A stretch of 64,000 nucleotides of DNA from CBDCWA01 sp965223255 (GTDB lineage: Bacteria > Pseudomonadota > Alphaproteobacteria > Rhizobiales > Hyphomicrobiaceae): contig CBDCWA010000002.1 in NCBI GenBank assembly GCA_965223255.1, forward strand, positions 496,001-560,000. The letters run 5' to 3'. This document shows positions 25,568-35,416 of this stretch, piece after piece. Every line of letters begins with the position of its first letter. The stretch's first letter is position 1. Below the pieces are notes generated by a model, which saw only the letters and a program-made list of their open reading frames with translations, was not told where the DNA came from and ran no database searches. The translations under genes were made by a program, and so were the position numbers.

Positions 25568-26977
25568 TCAATAGCGGTAATGATCCGCTTTATAAGGTCC
25601 AGATTGCGGCACACCGATATAGTCTGCCTGCTCTTTGCTCAATTGGGTGAGATTGACGCCGATCTTTGCCAGGTGCAGTTTCGCGACCTTTTCATCGAGA
25701 TGCTTAGGTAGGGTATAAACTTGCTTTTCATATTCACCGCTGTCGCGTTTTGTCCAAAGCTCGATTTGCGCAAGCGTCTGGTTGGTAAATGACGCCGACA
25801 TCACGAACGATGGGTGCCCCATTGCGTTGCCAAGATTCACCAGTCGGCCTTCCGACAACAGGATGATCCGTTTGCCATCTGGAAACTCGACCTCGTCGAC
25901 CTGCGGTTTGATGTTGTCCCACTTGAAGTTCTTGAGCCCACCGACCTGGATTTCATTATCGAAGTGGCCAATGTTGCACACGATAGCCCGATCTTTCATG
26001 TCCCGCATGTGATCTACGGTAATGACATCCTTATTGCCCGTTGCGGTAACGAAGATATCGGCTTCCTTGACCGCCTCTTCCATGGTCACGACTTGATAGC
26101 CCTCCATCGCCGCCTGCAAGGCGCAGATTGGATCGACTTCCGAGACCATGACGCGGCAACCGGCATTGCGCAGAGACGCTGCGGAACCTTTACCGACATC
26201 GCCGAAGCCGGCCACCATGGCAACCTTGCCCGACATCATGACATCTGTCCCGCGCCTGATGCCATCCACCAGGCTCTCGCGACAGCCGTAGAGATTATCG
26301 AATTTCGACTTCGTGACGCTGTCGTTGACATTGATGGCCGGAAACAGGAGTTTGCCGTCGCGCGCCAGCTGATAAAGACGATTAACGCCAGTGGTGGTCT
26401 CTTCCGAAACACCACGAATATTCTTCGCCAGTTCAGCGAACCAGCCAGACTTTTCGCCGAGCGTCCGTTTAATCAGTGCAAACAGCACTTCCTCTTCTTC
26501 CGAGCCGGGCTTTTCAAGAAAGGCAGTATCGCCCTGTTCGGCCCTGAGCCCCAGATGCACCAACATCGTTGCATCGCCGCCATCGTCGAGGATCATATTG
26601 GGCGTGCCGCCATCGCTCCATTCAAGTATGCGCCGGGTATAATTCCAGTAGTCCTCAAGGCTTTCACCCTTGACCGCAAACACCGGAATGCCTTGTGCGG
26701 CGATCGCTGCCGCGGCGTGATCCTGTGTTGAATAGATGTTGCAGGATGCCCAGCGTATATCCGCACCGAGGGCGGCCAATGTTTCGATCAAAACGGCGGT
26801 TTGAATGGTCATATGGAGCGAGCCGGCAATGCGCGCGCCTTTCAGTGGCTGCGATGGCCCGTACTCCTCGCGCGTGGCCATCAGGCCCGGCATTTCCGTC
26901 TCGGCAATATTCAGTTCTTTGCGGCCCCAGTCGGCAAGCGAAATATCCTTCACGACATAGTCGGTGGCAGCGGTCAT
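25568..26977 (-). CDS. ahcY: adenosylhomocysteinase (S-adenosylhomocysteine hydrolase)
   Basis: 469 aa. Splits SAH reversibly to adenosine and homocysteine, keeping methylation going. Blocks in order are SLADWGRKELNIAETEMPGLMATREEYG, HMTIQTAVLIETLAALGADIRWASCNIYSTQDHAAAAIA, FPAINVNDSVTKSKFDNLYGCRESL (catalytic Lys and nearby Asp), VAGFGDVGKGSAASLR (NAD-binding) and the C-terminal GPYKADHYRY that closes the active site. A GAAAGGATG ribosome-binding site precedes the ATG. I checked the 5' region for an SAH riboswitch and do not see its conserved core. Confidence 0.97.
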   Translation of the reverse strand: MTAATDYVVKDISLADWGRKELNIAETEMPGLMATREEYGPSQPLKGARIAGSLHMTIQTAVLIETLAALGADIRWASCNIYSTQDHAAAAIAAQGIPVFAVKGESLEDYWNYTRRILEWSDGGTPNMILDDGGDATMLVHLGLRAEQGDTAFLEKPGSEEEEVLFALIKRTLGEKSGWFAELAKNIRGVSEETTTGVNRLYQLARDGKLLFPAINVNDSVTKSKFDNLYGCRESLVDGIRRGTDVMMSGKVAMVAGFGDVGKGSAASLRNAGCRVMVSEVDPICALQAAMEGYQVVTMEEAVKEADIFVTATGNKDVITVDHMRDMKDRAIVCNIGHFDNEIQVGGLKNFKWDNIKPQVDEVEFPDGKRIILLSEGRLVNLGNAMGHPSFVMSASFTNQTLAQIELWTKRDSGEYEKQVYTLPKHLDEKVAKLHLAKIGVNLTQLSKEQADYIGVPQSGPYKADHYRY

Positions 26978-27242
26978 ATAAGGTCATCCTTTCGGGTAGT
27001 GATCTGAAGCGCGTCAGCGCTATGGAAACAGCGCCCTTGAATCTCTAACGGCGCCAAAGTGTTGTCGCGACAGCCAGATCATCGAGCTCAACGGCTGGAC
27101 CGGCATAGACGGCGCGACTGCGGGCTCTGTATACCGGGGCAGCGGCGCGAAGGCAAGAAGAGATAAAGAGATGCTTATGTCTTAAACTCTGTTTAGCCGA
27201 CCCGCGCCGTAATGGCCTCATTTGGTAGGCTGGACGAAAAAA

Positions 27243-28439
27243 TCAGAGGTCAAGGCCGGCCACATGGCCGCTGGCCCAAGCCCATTGGAAATTATAACCA
27301 CCAAGCCAGCCGGTCACGTCGACCGCTTCACCGATCACATAAAGCCCTGGCACAACCTTTGACGCCATCGTCTTTTGCGACAACTCATGGGTATCAACGC
27401 CGCCCACGGTGACTTCAGCCTTGGCGAAGCCCTCTGTTCCGGAGGGCGTAAAGGTCCAGGTCCTGAGCCTATCTTCCATTTGCCCGAGTACGCGATCGCC
27501 GATCGCCCCGACGGGGCCGTTGCACCCATAATCCCTGGCCAGAATATTGCCAAGGACACTGGCAAGCCGGCCAGGCAACACACCAGAAAGCACGGACGCC
27601 AAGCTGCTGCGCGGCCTCTCGTGCTTCGCCGCGCCAAGCCAGCCCTTCGTGCTATCAGGTGTTAGATCCAGGGTTATCGACTGGCCAGGCAACCAATAGG
27701 ATGAGATCTGCAGGATAGCCGGTCCTGACAGGCCCCGATGGGTAAACAGGAAGGCTTCGCGAAACGCCACCTTGCCGATCGCCGCGACACAGGGAGTGGC
27801 AACACCGGCCAGCGCCTTGAAGGCCTCCGCGTTCTGGCCAAGTGTGAACGGCACCAGAGCCGGACGTGGCGTGATGACAGACAACCCGAATTGGCGGGCA
27901 ATATCGTAGGCAAACCCCGTTGCCCCCATTTTTGGAATAGACGGCCCACCGGTCGCCAACACCAGCTTTGGCGCCGTTGCCTTCATATTATCGAATGTCA
28001 CACAATACTTGCCATCGCGATGCTCTAATGCGCGAACGGACTGAGCGACCACCAACTCGACCCCCCCGGCGTTGCATTCACGAACCAGCATGTCGACGAT
28101 TTGGCGCGCGCGCCCATCACAAAACAATTGGCCAAGTGCTTTTTCATGGAAGGCGATGCCATATCGGTTGACCAGATCGATGAAGTCTTGCGGCTGATAG
28201 CGGGCCAGCGCGGAGCGAGCAAAATGCGGATTATGGGAAAGAAAACAATGAGGCTCAGTGTACAGGTTTGTAAAATTGCAGCGCCCCCCGCCGGAAATCA
28301 GGATCTTCTTTCCAGGCTCTTGGGCGTGGTCGACGAGCAGGATCTTGCGCCCGCGCTGACCGGCCACGTGCGCGCTCATCAGACCGGCAGCACCGGCGCC
28401 GAGCACGATCGCATCATAACGTTTGGTGTCTGATCGCAT
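27243..28439 (-). CDS. BaiN/HI0933-family flavoprotein (NAD(P)/FAD-dependent oxidoreductase)
   Basis: 398 aa. It starts with the Rossmann loop VLGAGAAGLMSAHVAGQRGRKILLVD and the family marker KKILISGGGRCNFTN. The middle has LVLATGGPSIPKMGATGFAYDIA, and the C-terminus has GGVDTHELSQKTMASKVVPGLYVIGEAVDVTGWLGGYNFQWAWASG. These are hallmarks of the HI0933/YhiN group. BaiN relatives reduce bile-acid intermediates, but most members have no proven role. It is a single gene between ahcY and the PTS block, all on minus. Confidence 0.9.
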   Translation of the reverse strand: MRSDTKRYDAIVLGAGAAGLMSAHVAGQRGRKILLVDHAQEPGKKILISGGGRCNFTNLYTEPHCFLSHNPHFARSALARYQPQDFIDLVNRYGIAFHEKALGQLFCDGRARQIVDMLVRECNAGGVELVVAQSVRALEHRDGKYCVTFDNMKATAPKLVLATGGPSIPKMGATGFAYDIARQFGLSVITPRPALVPFTLGQNAEAFKALAGVATPCVAAIGKVAFREAFLFTHRGLSGPAILQISSYWLPGQSITLDLTPDSTKGWLGAAKHERPRSSLASVLSGVLPGRLASVLGNILARDYGCNGPVGAIGDRVLGQMEDRLRTWTFTPSGTEGFAKAEVTVGGVDTHELSQKTMASKVVPGLYVIGEAVDVTGWLGGYNFQWAWASGHVAGLDL

Positions 28440-28624
28440 AGGACAAGGTCATAGGGTAGCGAGAGTTTATCTGCAACACGGGACCAACACGCCGGCGTTC
28501 AGCACCAATACAATCGCTGCCAATCTTGATGACGTTGCCGTTGCCCTGCCAAATAAATGCGCTGGCGCAGCGCCGTCCGAGCCATGAGGTTATTAGCCCT
28601 ATAGGCAAGGCCTCTCAATGTCCG

Positions 28625-28924
28625 TCAATCAACGCAGGCCTCGCCGAAACCGTTTTCAACCAGATCAACCAGAGCCTTGAGTGCCGCAGCCGCGTCTTTG
28701 CCCGCAACTTTTAAGTGCAAAGTAGAGCCTGGCCCTGCCGCCAGCATCATCAGTCCCATAATCGATGTGCCCGCAACGCATTGGCCGTCCCGGCTCACCC
28801 ACACCTCTGCGTCAAACCCGCTGGCACATGTCACGAACTTGGCAGAGGCACGCGCATGCAGCCCCTTTACATTGCGAATAGTCACGGTCGCTTCGAACGT
28901 CCCTGCACCTTCGCTGTCCGCCAT
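28625..28924 (-). CDS. ptsH: HPr phosphocarrier protein
   Basis: 99 aa. The active histidine is His23 in GLHARASAKFV, and the regulatory serine phosphorylated by HprK is Ser54 in GTSIMGLMMLAAGPG. The protein is a phosphocarrier of the nitrogen-type regulatory PTS rather than a sugar transporter part. It follows the EIIA gene closely (22 bp) on the same strand, with hprK and chvG upstream. This is the known rhizobial arrangement in which HPr phosphorylation state reports nutrient status. Confidence 0.94.
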   Translation of the reverse strand: MADSEGAGTFEATVTIRNVKGLHARASAKFVTCASGFDAEVWVSRDGQCVAGTSIMGLMMLAAGPGSTLHLKVAGKDAAAALKALVDLVENGFGEACVD

Positions 28925-28946
28925 AGCGTCCCCGTTCGTCCGCCGT

Positions 28947-29351
28947 TCAATCGTCGCCAGTTAAAACTTGACTGGCGACGGAAATATACTTGCGACCTGC
29001 GTCCCTGGCAGCAGCAATAGCGTCGGCCACCGACTTCTCACCCCTGACACTGGCCAATTTAATAAGCATCGGCATATTGACCCCAGCGATGACGTCCGCG
29101 CCGGTCTCCTCCATTGTCGAGATGGCAAGGTTGGAAGGCGTACCGCCAAACATGTCGGTTAGCAGGATCACACCTCGCCCCGTGTCGACCTGACGCACCG
29201 CATCGACGATTTCAGCGCGCCGTCCTGTGACTTCGTCGTCAGGTCCGATGGAAATCGTTGCAATGTGCTCTTGCCGCCCGACCACGTGCTCGAGCGCGGC
29301 CCGAAATTCTTGGGCGAGATTTCCGTGTGTAACGATGACAAGACCAATCAT
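28947..29351 (-). CDS. PTS system EIIA component, mannose family (regulatory)
   Basis: 134 aa. It starts MIGLVIVTHGNLAQEF, placing the phosphoryl-accepting His9 exactly as in EIIA-Man. The RGVILLTDMFGGTPSNLAI segment is also standard. No EIIB or EIIC permease genes are nearby, so, as in other alphaproteobacteria, it is a phosphorylation-dependent regulator. It lies between hprK (115 bp upstream) and ptsH. Confidence 0.93.
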   Translation of the reverse strand: MIGLVIVTHGNLAQEFRAALEHVVGRQEHIATISIGPDDEVTGRRAEIVDAVRQVDTGRGVILLTDMFGGTPSNLAISTMEETGADVIAGVNMPMLIKLASVRGEKSVADAIAAARDAGRKYISVASQVLTGDD

Positions 29352-29466
29352 TTCAATCGCCCAGGCTCAGTCGCAAGTAACGCATTCGCGCTGCCCCGCA
29401 CACTTCAAGTCACAGGTTTCCAGACCGCCCATAATGACCGGCGCTGAAAGATTGGCAAGAGGGCAA

Positions 29467-29964
29467 TCATGCGCGCGGGTCTGTTCCACAGACTTGCCTT
29501 AGCGCGAGCAGCACTTTAAGGGGCGCGGAGGCCTCAAATGGCGCGAGTACGAGGGCGGGAATGGCATTGGCGCCGAACATCTGTGTCTTATCGCCGGCTG
29601 GCAACCTTTCCACTGCGCCGGGGTCATGCTGAAGCTCAATCACTAGCCGCAGCCGAGCCTCCGGAATGAATGGAACCGAAAGGATCCCAACACCACGAAC
29701 TTCCATCAAGCCCTTAAGCGTGGGCGGCGGTGCAACCGTGACGTGGTTCTGACCTATGGTAACCAGGGTTTGATCATCTGCCACCAACCGTGCTGGCCAC
29801 GTCAAGTCGAGCGCGCTTGCAGATAGGCCGAGACACCGCAACGCCAAATCCGATTTGCCCGCGCCGCTTGGGCCCTGGATCATGACCGCGTCCTGCGCCA
29901 CAGCGATCGTGGTAGCATGGTACAATTCAGGTGTTTCGGCCACGTTGCAACGCTGTCCTGTCAC
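29467..29964 (-). CDS. hprK: HPr kinase/phosphorylase, short alphaproteobacterial form
   Basis: 165 aa, only the C-terminal catalytic domain of the Gram-positive enzyme. The P-loop GPSGAGKSDLALR is at residues 31-43. LVADDQTLV, MEVRGVGILSVPF (the HprK signature), RLVIELQ and the C-terminal segment follow. It phosphorylates Ser54 of HPr in response to metabolite state. The GTG start at 29964 lies inside the 3' end of chvG (38-base overlap), so the genes are translationally coupled. The truncated form is known for this class. Confidence 0.9.
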   Translation of the reverse strand: MTGQRCNVAETPELYHATTIAVAQDAVMIQGPSGAGKSDLALRCLGLSASALDLTWPARLVADDQTLVTIGQNHVTVAPPPTLKGLMEVRGVGILSVPFIPEARLRLVIELQHDPGAVERLPAGDKTQMFGANAIPALVLAPFEASAPLKVLLALRQVCGTDPRA

Positions 29965-31876
29965 GGTGCCGGCGAGAATCGGCGCGCGGCAGGCGGACTA
30001 CAAAGCGCGCGCCTGCGCATTTTCCTGGATCACCGGCACTGCGATTTTCCGCCCAGATCTTGCCATCGTGTGCAAGAACGATCTCTCGCGCGATTGCCAA
30101 CCCGAGGCCGGAGTTGTTACCGCGGCTAGATTCAGCGGTTGGGCGATAGGTGTAGAATCGCGAGAAGATTTTTTCCAACTTGTCCTCTTCAACGCCCGGC
30201 CCCTCATCCTCAACAATGATTTCAATATCATTGTCGACCTCTTGGGCTTTAACCGTCACAACGGTATTTTCCGCTGTAAATGTCATGGCATTGTCGAGCA
30301 AATTAGACATTACCTGTGCGAGCCTGCCGGGATGGCCCAACACCACGTAAGGGTTAGATCCTCGAGATGGCGGCGCCAGCTCGAGCGTGACATTTCGATC
30401 ATCATCACTAAAGAGATCCGAAAATGTCGCAACAATTCCCTTCAGCAGTTCTCTGACATCCAGTGGCTCTGTCTCTTGCAGCGCCAATTCGGCATCCAGT
30501 CGCGAGGTGTTTGAAATATCGGTGATCAAGCGATTGAGCCGCTTCAGCTCCTCCTGAATTTGGATTACAAGCTGTTGTCTTTCCTCGTCGGTGCGCGCGT
30601 AATCAAGCGATTCTGCAGTCGAACGCGCCGCGGTCAGGGGGTTTTTCAACTCATGAGCCACATCGGCGGCAAACTTCTCGCTCGCCTCGATCCGCCTGTA
30701 AAGAGACTTGGTCATCGTCGTGAAGGCTTGCGCCATTTGCCCGACTTCATCGCGCCTTGACGAAAAATCCGGCAGGTCTTGGCGCGCATTGATTTGCCGG
30801 TTGACTTGTTCAGCAGCAGCCGACAAGCGCCGCATCGGCCCGGCCACGGTCTGAGCGAGTACCCAGGATGCAGCAATCGTGGCAGCGAGCGCCAGAAGAG
30901 CCACCCTTAAAATGGCCCAGCGTTCCTCTGCCTGAATGACATCAATTTCGCCGGGCTGAGTGGATAACAATAACACGCCAAGGATGCTGTTGTTGCGCTC
31001 TATCGGAATGGCAATTGAAACGATCTGCTGGCCATCCGAGGTCAGTTGCCGCAACGGCTTGGCTGTGCCGGTCAGTGCCTGGCGCACCTCGGGATAAAGC
31101 GTGCCTTTGGCGGTTCCAATCTCCTTGTAGACCGTGAGATCCGAGTTGGAGATGTATTGCAGCATGCGTGTCCAAAAGCTTTTGGTGTTGGGCTGTGGAT
31201 TATCGGCCGCTGGATCGCGTTGCGGCGCACCAAGCTTGCCGCGCGTAGGAATGCGCGACGAATCCGTGATCAAGGTTCCATCACGCGCGTAAACGCGCGC
31301 CCGACTTGTTGTCAGCGGCATGATCCGTTTTAGGATCGGCGTGACTTTTTCCGGCCCAAGCGTCAATTCCAGCCGCGAGATTTCATCATTATTGAACGGC
31401 AGACTTGGTGTGCCACGATCCGGCAATCTATCGGGATTGATTTCGAGGGTTTGCCCGCGCAGTTTGGCGTTACCGGCAATAGCAGCGGCAATGATTTCAC
31501 CTTGTGCTTTAAGGCTATCGATTTTGGCCTCAATCAGCCAGGCGCGCTGCTGTGTTATGTAAAGATAACCACCGCAAAGGATCAGCAGGCCGATCAGATT
31601 TGAGACAATGATCCGGCGCAGCAGACTGCCGGTAACAAAGCGAACGATGGCGCCGTTGACAAAGAACGCGCCGACGGGCTTGAGTATTAAGGTTGCTGTT
31701 GAGATCGCCGCCGCTATCGGCCCGCGATAGTCCTGCACGCGACGAGCTGTCGCGCCGAGCCAGGCCCAAACTCCCATGAATCGGACGGCGGCGAAGTGCA
31801 TCCACGCCGCAAACTGCTGACGCGCAGCAAGAATTAGTCTGTCCCTGTCTGCTTGAGGCCCTGTCTCAGAACTCAT
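29927..31876 (-). CDS. chvG: sensor histidine kinase ChvG (ExoS/BvrS)
   Basis: 649 aa inner-membrane sensor. A hydrophobic segment near residues 89-108 (LIGLLILCGGYLYI) and another near 320-343 flank a long periplasmic domain. HAMP follows, then HisKA with FAADVAHELKNPLTAARSTAESL (phosphoryl-accepting His) and HATPase with LLDNAMTFTAEN and VEDEGPGVEEDKLEKIFSRFY. It pairs with ChvI, 24 bp upstream, to sense acid or envelope signals. The gene order chvI-chvG-hprK-EIIA-HPr is conserved in Rhizobiales. Confidence 0.95.
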   Translation of the reverse strand: MSSETGPQADRDRLILAARQQFAAWMHFAAVRFMGVWAWLGATARRVQDYRGPIAAAISTATLILKPVGAFFVNGAIVRFVTGSLLRRIIVSNLIGLLILCGGYLYITQQRAWLIEAKIDSLKAQGEIIAAAIAGNAKLRGQTLEINPDRLPDRGTPSLPFNNDEISRLELTLGPEKVTPILKRIMPLTTSRARVYARDGTLITDSSRIPTRGKLGAPQRDPAADNPQPNTKSFWTRMLQYISNSDLTVYKEIGTAKGTLYPEVRQALTGTAKPLRQLTSDGQQIVSIAIPIERNNSILGVLLLSTQPGEIDVIQAEERWAILRVALLALAATIAASWVLAQTVAGPMRRLSAAAEQVNRQINARQDLPDFSSRRDEVGQMAQAFTTMTKSLYRRIEASEKFAADVAHELKNPLTAARSTAESLDYARTDEERQQLVIQIQEELKRLNRLITDISNTSRLDAELALQETEPLDVRELLKGIVATFSDLFSDDDRNVTLELAPPSRGSNPYVVLGHPGRLAQVMSNLLDNAMTFTAENTVVTVKAQEVDNDIEIIVEDEGPGVEEDKLEKIFSRFYTYRPTAESSRGNNSGLGLAIAREIVLAHDGKIWAENRSAGDPGKCAGARFVVRLPRADSRRHRDRTALQRGRNT

Positions 31877-31900
31877 TTAGGGCTCCCGATCGCCCACGGA

Positions 31901-32608
31901 TCACGCCTCTTTGAAGCGATACCCTACGCCATAAAGGGTTTCGATGACATCGAAGGAATCGTCGACCTGTTTAAATTTTTTCCGTAACCGTTTGATATGG
32001 CTATCGATGGTCCTGTCATCAACATAGACTTGATCGTCGTAAGCTGCATCCATTAGTGCATCGCGCGTTTTGACCACGCCAGGTCGCGTTGCGAGCGCCT
32101 GTAAAATGAGAAATTCCGTTACCGTTAGGGTGACGGACCTGCCATCCCAATGGCAGGTATGTCGTTCTGGATCGAGGCGCAATTGACCACGCTCAATGAC
32201 GCGCGCTGCTTCCGCCTGAGCATTGCCACCGTCCTTTGGGTTGATCCGCCGCAATACGGTACGCACGCGTTCAACCACAAGGCGCTGTGAAAACGGTTTA
32301 ACAATATAATCGTCGGCACCCATCTTGAGGCCAAATAATTCGTCGATTTCCTCGTCTTTCGAGGTGAGAAAAATCACGGGCATATCCGACATCTGACGAA
32401 TGCGCCGCAACAGCTCCATCCCGTCCATCCTAGGCATTTTGATATCAAAAATGCCGAGATCGGCAGGCTCATCGGTGAGCGCCTCTAGGGCTGATGTGCC
32501 ATCGTTATAGGTGCGGACACGATATCCTTCTGCTTCGAGTGCCATCCTTAATGAGGTTAGAATATTGCGTTCATCGTCGACCAGAGCAATTGTGCTTTTT
32601 TCCTTCAT
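31901..32608 (-). CDS. chvI: response regulator ChvI
   Basis: 235 aa OmpR/PhoB-type regulator. The receiver domain has the acidic pair DDERN (Asp11, Asp12), the phosphorylation site Asp55 in LGIFDIKMPRMDGMELL and Lys in DDYIVKPF. A C-terminal winged helix ends with DRTIDSHIKRLRKKFKQVDDSFDVIETLYGVGYRFKE. It is the partner of ChvG. It diverges from pckA across a roughly 600-bp gap containing a 14-bp palindrome. Confidence 0.96.
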   Translation of the reverse strand: MKEKSTIALVDDERNILTSLRMALEAEGYRVRTYNDGTSALEALTDEPADLGIFDIKMPRMDGMELLRRIRQMSDMPVIFLTSKDEEIDELFGLKMGADDYIVKPFSQRLVVERVRTVLRRINPKDGGNAQAEAARVIERGQLRLDPERHTCHWDGRSVTLTVTEFLILQALATRPGVVKTRDALMDAAYDDQVYVDDRTIDSHIKRLRKKFKQVDDSFDVIETLYGVGYRFKEA

Positions 32609-33210
32609 TCGCTCTCTCGCTTAATCCCTACGCCGTTTTACCTGTTCCCCAATGGCCCATGTGATCTCCGACTTCTCGCAAGGGACCATGCAGCTTTACC
32701 GCGGCGTCGATTCGCAGCGGATCAGGTGAGCTAGGCCGTAAAATTTGGACGAAGTGTGGCACTCTTATAATCTTCGCCACCTTCTGAACATACACTGAAT
32801 AAGCCACCCCATGCCAACCGGCAAGCCAATATCTGCCGGGTTAAGTTTTGACAGCTGGGTTTTGCACCGGCATCGATCCAGGCAAAATCCCGGCGGTATC
32901 GAACCGCTTAACCCAATGTGCTGTCGGTTTGACCGCCAATTTCTCCGTCTGCAGCACAATATTGCGGCTTATTCCCGCGCTAAGCTTGACACATCTAAGC
33001 GCATAGTTTGAGTATGAACAATTGTTCAGATATAGAGAGGTGTGGATGCAGTCGCCGAGACACCAGTTTCGGGGCATCGACTGCTTATTCTTAGCGGCCT
33101 ATGCTGTGAGGAGCCGGGGGCACGCCAACGGCATGCCTTTTGGGCGTAAGGGCATATGAGCAGAAAATTTCGCATCAAACGAAGCACATAACAAGACACC
33201 GGGAAGAACG
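32609..33210. other. chvI-pckA divergent regulatory region
   Basis: About 600 bp with no convincing gene. It holds the palindrome TGAACAATTGTTCA (33015-33028), about 180 bp before pckA. An isolated TGAACA near 32786 could be a half site. GGGAAGAACG precedes the pckA ATG. Short frames on both strands have no ribosome-binding sites. Confidence 0.5.
33015..33028. promoter_or_regulatory. perfect 14-bp palindrome upstream of pckA
   Basis: TGAACAATTGTTCA is its own reverse complement. A near-identical palindrome (TGAACATTTGTTCA) occurs upstream of prkA at 35814-35827. The size fits a dimeric helix-turn-helix operator. The regulator is unknown. Confidence 0.5.
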
Positions 33211-34797
33211 ATGCCAACGGAGTTGTTTCCTCTCACGGCGCCAGCCGAAATATTCCATAATAGGCCGCGGACGGAGTTGATCGAGACATCGATCCAGCTC
33301 AAGGAGGCGTGTTTTTCATCTTCTGGGGCCTTGGTGGCAGAGACAGGCGAGCATACGGGGCGGTCTGTGAAGGACAAATTTGTCGTTTCGGATGCGACAA
33401 CAGAACCCGTCGTTTGGTGGGATAACAACCAATCAATCTCTCGCGAAAGCTTCGAATTGATTCACCAGGACTTCCTTGACCACGTCAAAGACAAGAAACT
33501 CTTTGTCCAGGACCTCCATGGGGGCGCCGATCCTGATTACCGCATCAATACGCGGGTGTTTTGCGAACTGGCTTGGCATGCTTTGTTCATCGGTCATCTC
33601 TTGCGTCAACCAATGCCGGCGGATCTTAAAAACTTTGTGCCGCAGTTTACCATCGTCAATCTGCCAAGCTTTCGCGCTGACCCGGAAAAGTACGGGGTGC
33701 GCAGTGAGACGGTAATTGCCTGCGATCTTTCCCGCGGCCTGTTCTTGATCGGTGGCACCTCTTATGCTGGCGAGACCAAGAAATCGGTCTTTACCTATTT
33801 GAACTACATCTTGCCCGGCCAGAACGTGCTACCGATGCACTGTTCGGCCAATGTCGGTGGCGATGGCGACGTCGCCCTATTCTTTGGGCTCTCCGGAACT
33901 GGCAAGACCACGCTGTCAGCCGATCCCAATCGGTCACTGATTGGCGACGATGAGCATGGTTGGTCGCCAAATGGCGTATTCAATTTCGAAGGTGGCTGCT
34001 ACGCCAAATGCGTCAATCTCTCCGCCGAGGCCGAACCTGAGATCTGGGAGGCGACCAATCAGTTCGGTGCCGTACTTGAGAATGTCGTCCTAGATCCAAT
34101 AACCGCCATCCCCGACTACGACGACCAATCGCTTACCGAAAACACGCGTTCTGCTTATCCGCTTACCTTCATAAAGAATTCGGTGCCCTCCGGCATGGGC
34201 GGCCAGCCAAAGAACATATTTATGCTGGCAGCCGACGCGTTTGGTGTCATGCCGCCGATCGCTAAACTCACCCCGGATCAGGCGATGTATCACTTCCTCT
34301 CAGGCTATACGGCCAAGGTCGCCGGCACCGAAAAGGGTCTTGGCAGCGATCCAGAAGCGACATTCTCGACGTGTTTCGGTCACCCCTTCCTGCCGCTGCA
34401 TCCAAGCGTTTATGGTGACATGCTACGCAAGCTTATGGCTGAGCATAATGTCGACTGCTGGCTCGTGAACACCGGCTGGACGGGTGGCAAGTATGGCGTC
34501 GGCCATCGTATGCCGATCAAAGTTACTCGTGCGTTGCTCACGGCGGCGCTAACGGGCGCCCTCAAAAAGATGCCCATGCGGATTGATCCAATCTTCGGCT
34601 TTGAGGTGCCATCGGACGTACCAGGTATCGATGCAGCCATCTTGGAACCACGTAAAACCTGGGCCGACCCGGCGGAATACGATCGACTGGCTCAGTTGCT
34701 GGTTGAAATGTTTGCCAAGAATTTCGTGACCTTCGAAGGTCACGTCGACGCCGGTATCCGGGCAGCCGCGCCGCAGTACCGTGAGGCGGCCGAATAG
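33211..34797 (+). CDS. pckA: phosphoenolpyruvate carboxykinase (ATP)
   Basis: 528 aa. Converts oxaloacetate and ATP to PEP, CO2 and ADP, the entry to gluconeogenesis. Clear motifs are PGQNVLPMHCSANVG, the kinase-1a P-loop GLSGTGKTTLSADPNR, LIGDDEHGWS (metal-binding) and ENTRSAYPLTFIKNS. Length is normal. It diverges from chvI, the known rhizobial arrangement in which ChvI also affects pckA. The 5' region carries the TGAACA/TGTTCA palindrome. Confidence 0.97.
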   Translation: MPTELFPLTAPAEIFHNRPRTELIETSIQLKEACFSSSGALVAETGEHTGRSVKDKFVVSDATTEPVVWWDNNQSISRESFELIHQDFLDHVKDKKLFVQDLHGGADPDYRINTRVFCELAWHALFIGHLLRQPMPADLKNFVPQFTIVNLPSFRADPEKYGVRSETVIACDLSRGLFLIGGTSYAGETKKSVFTYLNYILPGQNVLPMHCSANVGGDGDVALFFGLSGTGKTTLSADPNRSLIGDDEHGWSPNGVFNFEGGCYAKCVNLSAEAEPEIWEATNQFGAVLENVVLDPITAIPDYDDQSLTENTRSAYPLTFIKNSVPSGMGGQPKNIFMLAADAFGVMPPIAKLTPDQAMYHFLSGYTAKVAGTEKGLGSDPEATFSTCFGHPFLPLHPSVYGDMLRKLMAEHNVDCWLVNTGWTGGKYGVGHRMPIKVTRALLTAALTGALKKMPMRIDPIFGFEVPSDVPGIDAAILEPRKTWADPAEYDRLAQLLVEMFAKNFVTFEGHVDAGIRAAAPQYREAAE

Positions 34798-34849
34798 CGC
34801 TCAAATTTCGCCATGCGGCTCAGACAGAGTGCTCGCCCGTGGCGCGAAT

Positions 34850-35416
34850 TCAGCGAAAATTATCAAGTGTGAGCAGCGCCGTGAAACCGATCCCCGCTGC
34901 CGCAAAGGCTTCAGTGGCGCCCTCTTCACGGTCAACGATCGTCACGATATGAACGACCGTTCCGCCCGCCGCCTTGACGGCATCCGCCGCTTTAAGCGAA
35001 GAGCCGCCAGTGGTGGTCACGTCCTCAACGATAACCACCCGTCGTCCCGCCAAGCCTTCGTCCGGGCCCAATCCTTCGATGAGGTTTTGTGTTCCATGAT
35101 CTTTCGGTTGCTTGCGCACAAAGAACGCGGGGATCGGTTGTCCTTCGACATGGCTCTGCGCTGCGACCACAGCGGCAATCGGCACCGCGCCCATCTCCAA
35201 TCCGCCAAGCGCATCAGCCGTTACGTTTGCGTCTCGCAATGCCTCTAAGACCAGCTTGGCAATAAGGTGTCCGCCAGCAGGATCGAGAACAGTCGGCTTC
35301 ATATTGAAGTAAAACGACGAGGTGCGCCCCGAGACCAATTTTACCTCTCCGCCGCTCTGAAACGAGCGCCGCTTGATGATGTCCGCTAAAGCGTCTTTAT
35401 CATCTCGACCAGTCAT
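34850..35416 (-). CDS. pyrE: orotate phosphoribosyltransferase
   Basis: 188 aa. Adds ribose-phosphate from PRPP to orotate in UMP synthesis. Family blocks are FQSGGEVKLVSGRTSSFYFNMKPTVLDP, LGGLEMGAVPIAAVVA, AFFVRKQPKDHGTQNLIEG and the PRPP loop VVIVEDVTTTGGSSLKAADAVKAAG. The size suits the alphaproteobacterial form. It is convergent with pckA and divergent from the prkA operon. Confidence 0.95.
   Translation of the reverse strand: MTGRDDKDALADIIKRRSFQSGGEVKLVSGRTSSFYFNMKPTVLDPAGGHLIAKLVLEALRDANVTADALGGLEMGAVPIAAVVAAQSHVEGQPIPAFFVRKQPKDHGTQNLIEGLGPDEGLAGRRVVIVEDVTTTGGSSLKAADAVKAAGGTVVHIVTIVDREEGATEAFAAAGIGFTALLTLDNFR

Noticed and set aside
27182..27196. TTAA-N7-TTAG, a near match to the CtrA site
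   Set aside because: It has a mismatch in the second half and sits just upstream of the baiN-like gene's 3' end, away from any promoter that CtrA would be expected to control.
26978..27242. Possible SAH riboswitch ahead of ahcY
   Set aside because: The conserved core and pseudoknot pairing of the known SAH riboswitch are not seen.
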